Shown: positions 48,527 to 62,392 of the stretch, piece after piece
Position numbering within the stretch: the stretch's first letter is position 1
Layout of the letters: every line of letters starts with the position of its first letter
Assembly (NCBI GenBank): GCA_963971225.1
Contig: OZ020268.1
Span: forward strand, 60,139,900 to 60,203,899
DNA from: Melieria omissa
Taxonomy: Eukaryota > Arthropoda > Insecta > Diptera > Ulidiidae
Direction of reading: 5' to 3'
Length of the DNA: 64,000 bases
Position numbers and translations under genes: made by a program
Notes under the pieces: generated by a model
What the model saw: the letters and a program-made list of their open reading frames with translations, nothing else
Told to the model about the DNA's origin: nothing
Database searches by the model: none

Positions 48527-51500
48527 TTCTAATTTTTTTAAGATAAACTGTCGATTTTTTCCTGAACAACTGCTGCAAACATTTTAAATGTTTTCTCCTT
48601 TTTCATTGTCCTGTCGTTTTTTCAACCAGGCGATCACCTAAATGTGGTTCACTTATTTCTTTTAGCACTAAATGGTAGTTTGCTAATTCGCATCGGTTAT
48701 TTAAATAAAGTTCCCCTATGAAAATCACATTTTTGCATTTTCTGTTGGGCAATTGCCTACATGACGCAACATCTGCCTTTCAACGAGCAATATTCTGCAC
48801 GCAGATTTTCACCGCTTTTCCCTTAAAAAGTCACGATCAGTACAGGCCAGCGCGCCGGCACACTTTTATTAATCCCACCTGCAAATATTACGTTTTCAGT
48901 ATGCAAAAATCACACAAAAAGACCGCAGTTTCAATCAGTCAATTGAGGCAAGGCAACATTTGAATGTGGATTAGTATGCCGACTGCTATTTGGTGAATTG
49001 TTCGTCTATCGACGATGGCAGGGGCGCAAACAATTGTTTCGCTTGCGTGCGTTTGCGTGTCGGGTAGTTGCACTTTTGGTTCTGGCGAACAAAAGAACAT
49101 CATTTGCAGAGGTTGAGCGTGCCCGCAAAGGTCAGTGACGCATATGCACGTCGGAGGCTGTCCGGTGGACGCGATCGAAGGAAGTTTATTTAGGGATTCA
49201 CATTTCGGCAGCAGCACTGAAACGGCTAATTGTTTAGTCGATTTCACTAGTGCACTTGAAGAAAACAGTAGTAGAATAATAAAGGAGCAGCTTGCGGCAT
49301 TAAACAACCTTTTCACCTATTCACTCCCCCTTGCGAATATAACCTCCACCCAAAGTATATATAGGATTTACTTTGCTCCACCTCTGCCTTGCAATCGCTG
49401 ATTGTGACAAACGCAACTTCGTTTTGTTGCTGTCACAACTGGGAATTGCATTAAATGTCAAATGCGACATGTTCTCTGGTCGCCATGGCAGAAGTGGTAG
49501 ATTTGTTGAATAGTGGCAGAAATTTATTCGATAAAAATTTGTATCGATAGAAAGCAAATTCGACAATAAAACAAATTAAATATCCGGCACGAAATAAGTG
49601 TGAATGATTTTTCTTCAATTAATTTTTTGCACATAGAAACTCGGATTTTGTGGATATGGCTCGTAGCAGTTGTTGCGTTAAAAATTGCTTGTCCGAAAAA
49701 CGTAATCCAATGTTTTGGTTTTTTAGCTGTACCACAGACACACACACACACATACAACCGTGCATATGTTCTTGCATTGGCTGTGAGTTTTCGCACTGAA
49801 GAGCTCAGTCACCTTTGTGGTCGAGGCCGAATTTCCATGAGCCGGACCACACCTGCGCAAGATCAAGTCGGCAAACGCCTTTAAGTCACGTCGCATACAC
49901 ATCTGGCAGTGTGTGATGTGTGCGCGTGTATGATTTCATAGAGCATTATTGAATTGATCTGCGAACAGAAGATGACGTAGGTAGACAACCTTAGATAGAG
50001 AACTCAGTTGTTTGCGCAAGTAGAAAGCAAATCAAAGTCGAAAAAAGAAAGTAAAACTATCTACCACGGTCTTGCAGCTAATATAGCAAAAAAGTAATCA
50101 ATTGAAAATAATTTCAAACTCAAATTATTTCCCAATGTCAATTTTAAATAGTTGAAAGGATACCAGTCGTAACTCAACACAAAGTTTTTACATAAATTCA
50201 AATAAATAAATGGCGCTACGTTTTTTCATACGCTCGTAGAAGCATGAACATATCTGCGCATAAAAGGATGCATACGTCTTTATGCATATAGCGTGGCGAC
50301 CGCAAGAACAAAGAACAGTAGCCGCACAGAATCGAGCATTTGAATGAGTGTCTCAAGTACCGCGTCGATATTCGAGTGACTACTAATGCGCGTAATATAA
50401 ATATGTATATGACGCGCATGTGCAACTACCACCGCCACTACAACTGGGTCTGTTGAAATATTTATACATGTTCATTGTACAATGCAATGAGAACGATCTC
50501 CACCCTCGCCAACTGACAATGATAAACATCCTGTCTCTGAGATTTTTGTAGTACACACGTGTTTAGCAAGCCCGAGAAGTGCGAGTAGCTCTAAACTATC
50601 CAAAACCGAACTCGAGTTTGGGCAGCGTGTAATTGAAATTAGAAATACGGGACTCAGAAACGCGAGCCTACAAATTTGTGTGACAATTGCGATAGTTGAG
50701 TTTAATTTAAATTCATAAATAGTTGAAAGCAGGACTTAAAATTTCTTTGATTGCTTCACGAAATGGCAGCACCTCGCTAAGGTTGTAATGATAAGGTCCA
50801 ATACAAAATCCCAGTTTCACTTTTAAATCATTTTTGACTAACTATACCTATTTACATGTCATAAAGTTATAACTGGCAGTGAAAGAAGTAAAAGAAAATA
50901 AGTAAGAAAGGACGGAAAGAAGAATGAAAGGAGCAGCAGTCACAGTGCTCCAATAAATTTCAGTTCTTTTGCAGCTGTAAAGATGAGATCGCATTATTAA
51001 AGCACATTGACAGACTACATGCTTTTCAACCACAACCACACTTTTCTGCAAGTCCAGCTAGCTTTGGGGACACTCGCGTCTTACAAAATGAAATATGGAA
51101 ACGACAGTCTTAAACGATTTTTTGACAGCTTACCTGGTAGACGAAGATATTGTGCCCACACATATCCATAACACAATTATAAAAATCCGTCATCGGTTAT
51201 TGGACGTTTTTCTTGGTAATTTAGATCATTCTCTACACCAGCCAACCACAAAGAACATAAAATTAACACTAAAGAAATGCTCTACATAAATGCAACTGAC
51301 TGACACTGGGGTCCCAGTGACAAATTACAAAGACAATGTTACGAGCAGTAAAATAACGGAGCTTTGCTCTTTTTGCAGCAGACGTACGAATTTTTACCCA
51401 CTTGCAACAACAAGCTAACGCACCAGTTGGAAATGGGAACATTGAATGCATGGCAACCATCCTGTTTACATTGGCCCCACCTTGCAGCGCCCGCAAAAGT

Positions 51501-54500
51501 ATGCACGTATTTATGACCAGATACGTAGGGAGATAGTTTCACGCTTGACGACAACAAACCACCCCAATTGCATACGTAACATTTCCGATTGGAAGGAGGC
51601 AGCCGGTTGACCAATTGGAAAGCACATGTGTGGTTGCGACATCTATTGGAATTGGTCGCAAGCTGTGCCTTCGGCGCATCGCATAGATGGCGCTGTCGTT
51701 TCTGCGCCGAGAAATGCTACTAGATAAACGCTCAAAATTCCTTTACACTTTCGTCTGATCGTCGATAGTAGCATCACCGCTGCTCAACCGGTTGTGGGTA
51801 ATGTGTACTTATTTTATCTTCCTACAGCTTCAAATAAAAAGGAATTAGAACGCAATCATGTCTTATATGACGTGAAATAGCCGTGAATACCTACTGGTTC
51901 CTTCGTTGTTGTTAATTTTATTGCTGCTCGCCACGAATAAAACTCCTAAAAAGTCCAAAATTGTGTAGTTTTGTTATTTAATTACAAACTAGAAATTTTC
52001 ATTATTTGTCTGCTATGCAGCTTTATCTGCCGGCGATCACGTTCGCTTTTGTCGAAAGGCGAACGGGTTTGTTTCAAAACTACATAAATGCAACCACGCA
52101 CAGTGGCGGTCGTGAAAGAAACACAGAAATCTTTAAAATATAATATTTTACAGTCGCAGCCACCAAAATGGAACAATTTTATAAAACAACGAAACTGAAT
52201 TGTCCCTCAGCTGAAAGCGCTAAATATTTCAAAGGGTTACGTTGAAGCTCCCAGTTGTGTGGATGAATTCATGCAATACTCGTATATTGCTATAAAATAA
52301 TTCGAAATTGAATTTTCTGTGCCACACACTGCCACTTCAGGATTTTCGCGTGCTTGTTTTTAATTTTTGCCAGACATAGTCAACATTGCATACGGCCAAT
52401 GTAAAAGCAGCCATAATAAACCGGGCGAAAGTATGCATGCTTATAGCTTATGTGACAAATATTCATACACACGTACACTATATCTAAAGACTTTTGTACA
52501 TGCATATATTCAAAGAAAGTACATTAATATACGACTGCGGACCTTGAGGGGGTGGAATTTCATTTGCTTTTGGTTTTCCATTCGCGAAAGTAGCATGAGT
52601 GGGGAACTGTATGTTTGTTGCAATAAAACCGTCGAAGTTTCCCTCATGGACGCTTCCTTTAGCCGCAATAGAACGACACTTGCTGGCGAAATATTGCTGC
52701 GTCAAAGAACTCGACCGAATGCGGCGCGACACCATACAATGCCAAACAACGCGACGTTTTATTTAATGTAAAACGAGCGAATCGCCATTGACGGCTGTTG
52801 CAACATCACGATGTCCCTTATTCGATGAAATCAACGTTACGGCAAGACAAACAATTCAGGAAACTCTCCACAGTTGCTTGTATACTGCTGTCTGCAACAA
52901 GTAGTATGTTTGTACACATATGTACATACTGCAGTAAGAAGATATATACATATGCAAGACATACGAACACAAGTCCTGTCCATAAAACATTTTTCGGGTT
53001 TTGAATAAAATTTTGGACATATTAAAAATCAGTTATGAAGTTCAAAGTATCAACATCAAAATGTCTTCAAAAAAATATACCAAATAATGCCCATTCGTCT
53101 TTATACCGTGCCAACAGTTTGATTAACAAAAACCAGTTTCAAAATCATTCGGTCCGCTCTGTAGCTTCATACAACTAAAGGATTTTCAGTGGTATGTTAC
53201 AAGAGGTGTTTCTCTATATAATGTTCGCTACATAATGTGCTTTAAAGCCAATCGGCTGACAACCATCAACCATCATCTTTACATGAATCCAAAGGAACTA
53301 TAGCCGATTTATATCCGATGCGAATCAATGACCCAACTATAATTTCAACCTGCTAAGTATTTTAGAGCCTTATATTTAATGTTACAATGCAAAAAATAAC
53401 ACAAATAAAAACTGTTCTGCAGGCAGTGTATGAAGTTGACGTCTGCTCTCCTCTCATCGGTCACTATTCTATATACTTAAAAGTACATACATGCACTATA
53501 TGTATGTACAATAATTTAGTGTGGCTTACTTCAGGGGTTTTAACATTTACAAATCACCGCCTTTTGATCGATAACATCGAAGTTAGCTGCCTTTTGTCCG
53601 AAAAATCTCAATCAAGCACTACAGCCTCACCCCATCGCCAACTGACTTCAATGTGGCCATACCCTTGAAAATGTAAATTATTCAAGCACTTTTTACACCA
53701 TTTCAAAATCCGATAGCAACGAAATTTGCAGCAGCGCACACGAACCTATTTTCTATCCATGCTGCTTGTCTCCCGGCGAGCATTGAGTGTGCTCGTGAAA
53801 CACTTTCATAGGAATAAATTAACGCGTCCTTCCGAAACGCGGAACTGTTACGATTTAAAGATTGCGCTAGCACTAACGGCCCAAAATGGTGTGGTGACCT
53901 TAAAGCACACGCTGGAAAAAATTAATAAGCTCCGGAGCCAGTCGCCCTCTCGTAAAATGAACGCAGTCGAATGCGGTTCAGCGGAAAGAAAAATTCCTAA
54001 GTTCACAGAGACATTTCATTTCATCTAATTTATAAATTCACTACACAATCGTGCAACGGCTTTATTATAAGCCGGGCCGGCAAACTGAGCCCCGCACAAT
54101 AATAAGAACTCGCCTACATAATTTCTCTGGGTAGTTACGCAAACTTGGGGAATACCACAATACCGGAAACCGTCTGCCATTTATTTTTCTCTACCATTTT
54201 GCATATTTTTGTTCTTGAAAAAAAATTAAGTCTGTCCGTCGTCTACAATGAGTGCGTAATGAGTCTCTAATTGACGACACTCGGCGGCTGGGCGGAATGG
54301 CGGGTAGGAGAAACGCAAATGGAGGAGGGGATAAGGCTGGTATGCGGCGATGGCGAAGACAGTGGGGTGGGTGTGCGAGACAGTGCTTCCTTATGCACGC
54401 GAATAAATTATTCTCATAATATTCTTGCTAGGGAGGGGGCCGGGAGGCAAGTAGCTGACTGGCGGCGAGCGCGGATTTCTTTTCAAGGTCGCATATTTTT

Positions 54501-55925
54501 TCTTGCAGCAGGAAGATAAAAAGTTTTTGTTTGGCGCGAAAAAACACTCGCTTTTGCCCTGTTTCGCGTAATAGTCTTACACGTACAATTTTTAAACGAG
54601 ATAATAAAATTGTGAACGCAACAGGTTACAGAAGCACAAGCGCGCACTGTGAACGCAAACGCACTTGTGGAGTGAGAATTAAATTGTGACTGCCAGAACG
54701 AGCACTTTAGTTTACCCAATAATTTCACATTAAATTTTAATCGGGATATTTTTCGCTTTGAATTTAAATTTTGCGCTGATGTTATGTCGATGAGGAATTG
54801 TACAAAACTGGATATAGTTTGGTAAGGCAATGAACTGAAAGGGGAATTACACCGATTTGGTATAACATGACTTTACAGATTTCAGTGAGTTACGGGAGTA
54901 TATGCTAATTTAAATATATTTTTCTTAAATTATTAAATAAATTGTTTTATTGATTCTTACCGCTTGACCTTTAGTGGACATTACTTTAGTCGCGGTTATT
55001 TGGCGAGCATATTTCACTTACTCAAACAGTCGATTATGCTTTCAGCCACCGATTATTTATTACACATCAATCGCATCGGCTCGACTATTCCTCTTATCCA
55101 TCAGAACTTTCCATACATATCGCATACAGGGACGAAGTGAGGCGAGGCAATATCGACAGTGCAGTTGTAGTGCCCATGCGATACTTGTCTCAAATTACGA
55201 CGGCACCCTTTTAACTTTTCAGCTTCTTGAACCAAGCGCGCCATACATTTTCGAAAACGAACACGAAATCACAAGCTCAAATGTGTAAGCGCGAGTGGGT
55301 ACGGGCCGGATGGGGTTCGGAAGGCAAAAATAAATTATATGCATCGCAGCAATTTGCATGGGTAATAATTTTCGGGCGCCTGTCAGTCAGATACGGGTCT
55401 GTGTAACTGTTTTAATTAAAGGCATGTGTGCCAATTGCGGCCCGACTGCACCAGCGATTGAACTGGAGTGTGCAATTTTATTTGCGATTACATATATGAA
55501 AATCGCTCGCAGACATGCACGCACCCCTGTAATGCAGTGTAAACCGCCTAACGGAAATTTCGTCGATGTATCTCACACAGCGCGGCGCCGACTTACAAGC
55601 ATCTTGCGCTAACCTGTCTGTCCGTGAGCGCAAAGAAAACGCATGCACACATTTAGCCAAGGGTGGCGTCGCGGGAATGCAAACTATGAACTGCGTGTAC
55701 AATATGCAAAAGGGTTTCGAGCCAAGACGAAATTCCATTGTCACCAAGTAATTTGATTACTGCACTCCCCTTAAGAGCGCAAAACACTTTTGAAGGAACA
55801 TTTCCAGGCACGAAAAGTTCCCAAGCCGAAGAAAATGAAAAGGTCAAACGAAAAAATGGAAATGATTTCGTCACGATGCTTCATCAATAAAAGATATTGC
55901 CTGCATTGTATTAATTTTGAGTTAG
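48527..55925. other. Unique sequence, no supported gene
   Basis: No gene, RNA or repeat end is recognised with confidence. CA tracts occur near 49738-49760. 54270-54480 is GC/GGA-rich. ORFs of 60-135 codons overlap on both strands and lack domains. Confidence 0.4.
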
Positions 55926-55930
55926 GGGGT

Positions 55931-56571
55931 CCTACCATGTAACACTTTCAAAAAATGCATTTTTTTTTGGTTGCATTTTTCTAAAGGAAATGTATCTAAA
56001 AATAAGATACAAAAAGGAATTTGCTGAATTCCGAAACAGGTTTTACGGCAAGTTTTATCACGCTTTTCACTGAGTTCTCGCAGCGCGCCAAACTTTAAAC
56101 GCGTTTTTCTCAGAACCACTTTTTTCGAACTGGTACCCCGCATTTCTAAGGAACCAGTGGACGGATTTTGATATTTTTTTATGTTACAAACAAATAATAA
56201 AAAAATTGTTTTTATCTGCTTAAAACTCCAGTTTTTTTTATTATCCCCCATTTTGACAATTGTAAAGATAATTATGTAAATTATTACCGTACGATAGCGG
56301 CAAGTCCGCAGATTGTAAAAAACCGTTCCTTTTGTGTTTCAGACGAACAGTTTTTGCTAAATCGTGTGTACCATCAACCCACATACTTTTGGAAGGCCCT
56401 TTTTCGCAGGGGTGCTGTGGCTACAGCATAACACTTATTTCTTAAACTTCGATTTTTTTTATACTAAAAGGACCAATAGAAATTAAAAAAAAACGCATTG
56501 GAAAATATTGAATACTTTTCCTTCTGCAAGATCCCAAAAAACGCCTCGAAAAACGGCGTTTACATGGTAGG
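55931..56571. repeat. Possible 0.64-kb inverted-repeat element
   Basis: CCTACCATGTAA (55931-55942) and its exact complement (56560-56571) bound an AT-rich, non-coding stretch. The flanks do not match, and the right border coincides with the 3' side of a LINE, so one end may be truncated. Confidence 0.4.
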
Positions 56572-56699
56572 TTGGTGGGTTGGTTCAAGTGGCGATGTTA
56601 CTTCCAACATGAACATCCAATAAGCCCGTTTGCGCCGTTTTGTTCCCACTATTCCCGGTAGGTACTTTATGGTATACTGATGTTTGTCCTCCGGACCCT

Positions 56700-57683
56700 T
56701 TACAGTGGATATCCTATATCCAATCCGTGAGGTTGATGAAAGAGAGTAGCGAGTGTATGGTGCACTTCGCTATCTCTTCGAAATCCTGGAATGTTGGTTT
56801 TCCCATCGCTTTTCCATCTCCTTTTTGACAAGGCCGGACAGGCGCAGAGATAGTGATGAACGGTTTCCTTCTCGTTCGGGTTTTCACAGCTGTGACAGCT
56901 GGTATTGAAGGGAATCCCCATTTTAGCCGCGTGCTTTCCAATGGGCCAGTGACCTGTGATGACTGAAGTTAGTCTCGCCACGTCCCGGCGGCCCTGATGT
57001 ACTGATTTTACAGTAGATTTTTTTTTTATCCTCTGCCAGCTAGTATTAGCTTTGGCGAAGAAGACCTTGGAGACCTCGTTCTTGATAGAGCCTAGTGGAG
57101 TGAGAACCGTCAGCGCCTCACTCTCATCAAGAGCGGAGCCTCTACGAGCCAATTCATCGGCTCGCTCGTTCCTGTCAATGTTATTGTGCCCCGGCACCCA
57201 TATCAGGGTAACTTTGAACCGATGAGCTAGCTCTGTGAGGATCTTCCTGCATTCCCGCACTAGTTTTGACGATAAGATCGACGAGTCCAGTGCCTTTATC
57301 GTGGATAGGCTGTCGGAAAGTATAGTGATGTGGCTTTTGTAGGATGTATCAGCCAATGCCATCCTGCATGCTTCCCCAATAGCAAGCACTTCCGCCTGGA
57401 AAACGCTTGCTGTGTTTGGGAGCCGTAAAGATACACTTAGCTTTAGATGTTCGGAGAAGACTCCTGCTCCTACTCCGCATTCCATCTTGGAGCCGTCAGT
57501 GTAGATTGTGGTGCCTAAGTTATTTAAAATGTTTCCCCTCTTCCATTCCAGACGGGAGGGGGTACGGATATCATAGTTTTCCCGAAGATAATGGTGGGAA
57601 TTGTGTAATCCGTAGTCGTGGTCAGGCACCTTTGCCCTTGTGATAATAGACTGCCGTGACCGTAAGGTCTGTCTTTCCAGCAA
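56700..57683 (-). pseudogene. LOA-like RNase H domain and C-terminus
   Basis: The frame contains TIYTDGSKMECGVGAGVFSE (first Asp), VFQAEVLAIGEA (Glu), ITILSDSLSTIKAL (Asp) and WVPGHNNIDRNERADELARR (His and last Asp). All catalytic residues of RNase HI, which removes RNA from the cDNA hybrid, are visible. The tail CHSCENPNEKETVHHYLCAC is the usual C-terminal Cys/His motif. The 327 codons are uninterrupted, making this the best-kept part of the element. Confidence 0.9.
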
Positions 57684-58081
57684 CCTGTATCTTGCAACCT
57701 AAGAGCGCTAAGGGTTGCGGTTTTCATGATATGCATATCAATCGGGAGCAGGTGCGTCAGCACGTTCAACGCCTCTGCAGGGCAGGATCTGATTGCTCCC
57801 GTGGTTCCAGCACAAGCTATTCTTTGTAATCTACCGGGCTTGGTGATGTTGTATTCCCTCCTCAGGGCCTTCCACCAGACCAGAGCTCCGTATGATAGTA
57901 TTGGACGTACAACCATCTTGAACATCCATAGCATTAAACTTGGTCGGAGGCCCCACCTCCTTCCGATCATTTTCCTACAGGAGTAGAGTGCAAATCCTGC
58001 TCTGTGTATTCTTTGCTCAACGTTAAGCTTCCAGTTCAGTTTAGGGTCCAGAATTACCCCGAGGTATCTGGCACTAGACAA
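57524..58081 (-). pseudogene. LOA-like RT, thumb and connection
   Basis: The frame starts SSARYLGVILDPKLNWKLNV and continues RPSLMLWMFKMVVRPILSYG, ALVWWKAL and ALNVLTHLLPIDM, the typical post-palm region of these elements. It overlaps the RNase H frame by 160 bases because of a frameshift near 57620-57680. Confidence 0.85.
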
Positions 58082-58220
58082 AAGAGATAAAGTTGTATCC
58101 CCGAGATAAGGTCATCTAAAGGTTGGTATCTTAGTACGTGTCGTAAATAGCATCAGTTCAGTTTTGGTAGGGTTAGTGCTTAGTCCACGTCCCGTACACT
58201 AAGCGCTTAACCTATCCAAG

Positions 58221-58547
58221 CTACCCTGAAATCACATCAGGGCACATCCCCGATGCCATCACACCCACGTCATCAGCATACGCAACCGTTTTGACTCCTT
58301 TCTGGTTGAGTTCCGTTAAAATGTTATCCAAGGCACAAACCCACAGGAGAGGCGACAGTCCCCCCCATTGTGGTGTGCCTCTGCTTACAAATGTTGTAAG
58401 GTGGGTGCTTCCAAGCATCGCGCTCACCACCCTCGTTTGGAGCATTGCAGTGACCCAGGTGCGTACCTGTGCATTGACTCCTAGATTTACCAGCGATTCC
58501 TTTATCGCCCTAGTCTCTATGTTATGAAAGGCACCTTCTATGTCCAT
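58221..58547 (-). pseudogene. LOA-like RT, palm with YADD
   Basis: The frame reads MDIEGAFHNIETRAIKESLV (first Asp), then GTPQWGGLSPLLWVCALDNI and VKTVAYADDVGVMASG. The usual GxPQGG loop is GTPQWGG here, with Trp in place of Gly. After YADD the frame ends and about 120 bases (58100-58220) separate it from the next part in a different frame. Confidence 0.85.
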
Positions 58548-58596
58548 GAAGGCTGTATATTGTTTGTAGTGACCAGTGACCTTCCTACTGTTCGCA

Positions 58597-59325
58597 CTAC
58601 CTCATAAAGGACGGTCTCCGTCTACCCTTTAGGTAGGCATGTTGGGCTTGAGAAAGCTTATGTTCTATTTCCTCGCGTATATAGAGGTCAAGCAGTCGCT
58701 CGAATGTTTTGAGCATAAAAGATGTCAGGCTTATAGGCCGAAAATCTTTCGCCGAATCGTGGCCTCTTTTCCCAGCCTTTGGGATAAAGACGACTTTTAC
58801 CCGTCTCCAGCTGACGGGGATATAGTTCCATACTAGGCAGGCCCTAAAAATTGCCTCTAGCCATGGTAATACTGAGTCTTGTGACACCTGCAGCATTATA
58901 GGAAGAACGCCTTCTGGTCCCGGAGACTTATGCTTTTCACAGCCCATGTGAGCCAATTCTCTCGTTACAATGTTGTTGTTATTGTTTTGTGGAAGCCGAT
59001 CCGGTGCCTCATACCTGATCGAGGTGTCCTCCTTTGTGCAGCCTGGGAAATGTGTATTCAACAGCAGGTCTAAGGCCTCCTCCGGTCTTTCAGTCCAGGA
59101 ACCATCCGGCTTCTTTATGAACGAGGGGCAGGTGTGTTCTTTGGACAACACCTTTCCTAGCCTTGCCGAATCCTTCGTAGTTTCAATGGCCGAGCAGAAA
59201 TCCCTCCAACCCTTGTTCTTGGAATTTCTCGTTTTATGTATGTCAACATTTTCTTTATTTCGTCCAACATTTTGCTTAAAATTCTGTAAATTTGCGAATT
59301 TCCGATCTGCCGGCACCAGCTTCAA
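58597..59325 (-). pseudogene. LOA-like RT, N-terminal part
   Basis: A 242-codon frame with FIKKPDGSWTERPEEALDLL, KSPGPEGVLPIMLQ, YIPVSWRRVKVVFIPKAGKR and DFRPISLTSFMLKTFERLLD, ending SQAQHAYLKGRR. These are the conserved finger motifs of LOA/R1-type reverse transcriptase. The frame is lost at about 58597, where the next palm segment is in a different frame. Confidence 0.85.
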
Positions 59326-59345
59326 ATAATCGAGTCTGTAGCAGC

Positions 59346-60577
59346 AGGATGGAACGTAGTCTTACCAGTGCAACTATTGCAAGTTAAGTAACGGTTGTCC
59401 TTGTATTCAAAAAAATGTAATCCAACTCAGTTCCTAAATTACCTATATATATATGTATTTGCGATATGTCATATTTTCCATTTGTACAATAGTTAAATGT
59501 ACACTGCCTCTGCTGTGATGCACTCTTTAATTTGCGTATGCACATAAATATTTCAGTTATTGCAAGAGTGCGTCGCAACACGTTGAATTTTCATTTGCAC
59601 TACATCTGCTGTGTAGTTCAGTCACAATATTGCCTCGTATGCAAATTGAAATATCTTCTGAAATGGGATTATTAAAGTGCACACAATCATTGGAATGGTT
59701 GTGAGCACTTTCCACCCTTCCGGGGACTTAGTAAAAACTGCAACTGGAAAATGTATTTTCGAAATGAAATTCGCGCCAACACTGCATAACGGCGTGAAAG
59801 CGATCACATTTTGCAAATTCTTCGTTCGATCCCTTCACACTCCTTTGACTTGCTGATACAAATGTAAATTTTATACTTTATCCTTCTGCTGCGAGTGCAA
59901 GCGTGTTTTTTGTTATTTATTTTCGATTGTTGTGCAAATTACTCGGATTTTTGAAATTTGAATATTCAAATTATATGCTGTGAAAACCTCTATTCATCAG
60001 CGCTGTGCTGCGTTGGCCTGCTGTCCTGTCGGAGCTATTTTACATACAACAATGTATGGCTTTTGAAATTTTAGTTGCACACACACATTTATATATACAC
60101 TGACGTGCAATTACGTACATATGCATGTGTATGTAATTTTAATCCTTTCCCAATCAGTGTCCCACCTCAAATTCGATTTCATCCCTTTTCATTAAGTCTG
60201 AGTTTGAGTTTTAAGAAGCGACGCCAGGTAAACATTTAAGCCAATGTCACGTTTGGAGCAGTTTGGAAAGAGATTCATTTGAGAAAAGTGCGAATTTAGT
60301 ATTTGGTGAACCTCTTAGAATGGGTAACATTGATTTCCTTATATTCGTGAGTAACATTTTTAAAACTACAATTATTTAATAATTCATTAAAAAATCAGGA
60401 AACAATTGTATTGATTTTATACATATTTAAATCACTAAAACAGCCCATGTGGATTATGGAAGTATAGTCATACTATGTATATGTAATTTGTATGTGCATC
60501 TTGAACGAGCTGGTGAAACTGAAGCAAATGTCGAAGGTATCTAGCTTCACAAGGACCACTACAAGGAGATTACCGAG
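59346..60577. other. AT-rich unique sequence
   Basis: No gene is recognised. TATATATATGTAT (near 59440) and CACACACA (near 60075) simple tracts are present. Confidence 0.4.
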
Positions 60578-60653
60578 TATTTATTTATTTATTTATATTC
60601 AGTCTACAGTTGAATTACTTACAGACTATGGGAAACAATTAATTCTTAAATAA

Positions 60654-61475
60654 TTAATTAAAAATACTAAAAAGGGCTAATCTAAAACTATATTCATTAG
60701 CACTAAAATCTAGATGTGGGCTGTACATATTGCAAAGGCGTATACATCTAGCTATTGGTTCATTGGACGAATAATTTGTTCGATGTACTGTGACAGAGAA
60801 TAAACGATTATGTCTCAAAGGCCGATTTATCTCTAAAGCACTAAAAAAATTTAACAAATCAGGACACCTGATCTTACCACGCAAAATATTATATGCGAAC
60901 ATGAGACAGAGGAACGTTCTCCGCTCACTGAGGGATTGCAAACCGAGTGATTTGCGTCTGCCTGTATATGAAGGGAGACCATTAGGCCAATACAATTTTC
61001 GGATAGCAAATCTTGTAAACATCTTTTGAATCATTTCAACGCGATTCGAATGAATTTCGTAGTAAGGGCTCCAGATTACTGAAGCGTAATCCAGGAGACT
61101 CCGAACCAGAGTTGTATAAAGCGATTTAAGAGTCAGGGGATCCCTAAAGCCTTGTGAATTCCTTTTAATAAATCCTAGCATGGAATAAGCTTTCGACGTA
61201 ATGTAATCTATATGACTCGCAAAGCTTAGTTTGGCATCAAATATTACACCTAAGTCTTTGACTTCATATTTTCTAGCTAGAGCAATACCATTGAGTGAAT
61301 AATCAAAAACCGAAGGTGACCTGCTTCGAGAATAAGAGACCACCGAGCATTTCTCGATATTAAGGCGCAAATTATTGAATTTACACAAGTAAAAGAAATT
61401 ATCAATATCACTCTGGAGTAGATGACAGTTATTCAGATTTTCGATATTAAGGTATAACTTGACATCATCAGCAAA
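60654..61475 (-). pseudogene. LINE 2 ORF2, FADD motif and C-terminus
   Basis: After the deletion the frame contains FADDVKLYLNIENLNN, LCKFNNLRLNIEKCSVVSYS, VKDLGVIFDAKLSFASHIDY, LVRSLLDYASVIWSPYY and RMIQKMF-like residues, and stops at 60654, close to the tail. It is open for more than 240 codons. Confidence 0.85.
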
Positions 61476-62392
61476 TAAAAGACTGAACTGACTAATCCGA
61501 TCCTCACTATTAGTTTGCGGTTTGTCAGGAAACTTTGAAAAAATTTTAGTAAATTTCCGTTAATTGCAAATTTATTTAATTTAAATAGCAAAATATTAAG
61601 ATCTACTTTGTCAAACGCCTTCGAAAAGTCTGTATAGATTACGTCAAGTTGACTGCGTTGATCCATGGCGGAAATAATATTATTAGAAATAAGAGCCAAG
61701 TTAGTAACAGTTGACTTGCCCGGGAGAAAGCCATGCTGACAATCACACAATACTGATGAGATATGACTGAGTAATTTGTTTTTTATGATGTGATCAAATA
61801 ATTTGGGAAAAGTTTGTTGCTTGACTATAGCTCGATAGTTAGTAACAACACTTCTATCACCTGATTTGAATACAGGTTCTACAGAGCACAGTTTCCAACA
61901 ATCCAAGAATTTTCCGTTTTTCATGCAAGCATTAAAAAGAATGGCAATTGGTTTAGCTAGTTTATTATTGCAACGAATAAAAAATATTGCTGGGAATTCG
62001 TTTGGCCTAGATTTTGAGCTTGGTTTTAAGCACGAAATAGCAGAAGAAACATCGCCTTCGCTGATGTCAAAAGTACTAATACTTTGTAGTTTAGGTGCTT
62101 GAAAGCTAAGATTAGGTGAATCCTGATAATTTTCATAGACTTGTTGAAAACATTTTGCAAATAGATTACAAGTTTGCAATGTGCTATTAGAAGTCTCAGT
62201 GCCATACTCCATGCTAGACGGGAGACCGTTTGTTTTGCGCTTAGAATTTATATAATGCCAAAATCCGGAGGGGTTTGATTTCAAGTCCGATTCAATTTTA
62301 AAAGTGTACTGCTTATATAAAAAGTTATGTAGGGAATTAAAATTCTTGCGTAGGCGCTCGAAAGCGAGACGATCATCGGTGCGTTGTGATTT
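61433..62392 (-). pseudogene. LINE 2 ORF2, RT fingers and palm, with internal deletion
   Basis: The frame holds GFWHYINSKRK, FKSGDRSVVTNYRAIVKQQT, HGFLPGKSTVTNLALI and VIYTDFSKAFDKVDLNILLF (first Asp). After FLTNRKLIVRIG the SGVPQGS...FINDI block expected here is missing. The sequence passes directly to QFSLLFADDVKLYLN in another frame near 61490. Loss of about 30-40 residues would disable the enzyme. Confidence 0.85.

Larger units (their letters stand above)
56572..59345 (-). mobile_element. Non-LTR retrotransposon with RNase H (LOA/R1/I-like), broken
   Basis: Read leftwards: RT fingers and palm, an RT thumb region, an RNase H domain and a C-terminal CCHC-like motif, each in a different frame. 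An RNase H in ORF2 is known in LOA, I and some R1-related elements. ORF1 and the endonuclease are absent, so the copy is 5'-truncated near 59345. The 3' border near 56572 is set by the adjacent inverted-repeat motif and is uncertain. Confidence 0.8.

Noticed and set aside
53726..54028. 100-codon + strand frame with basic composition
   Set aside because: No domain, no ATG-based context and no conserved neighbours; likely chance.
55931..56571. Assigning the CCTACCATGTAA inverted repeat to the TTAA family at 25757-26470
   Set aside because: The ends and interior do not match beyond AT-richness, and no TTAA flanks were seen.
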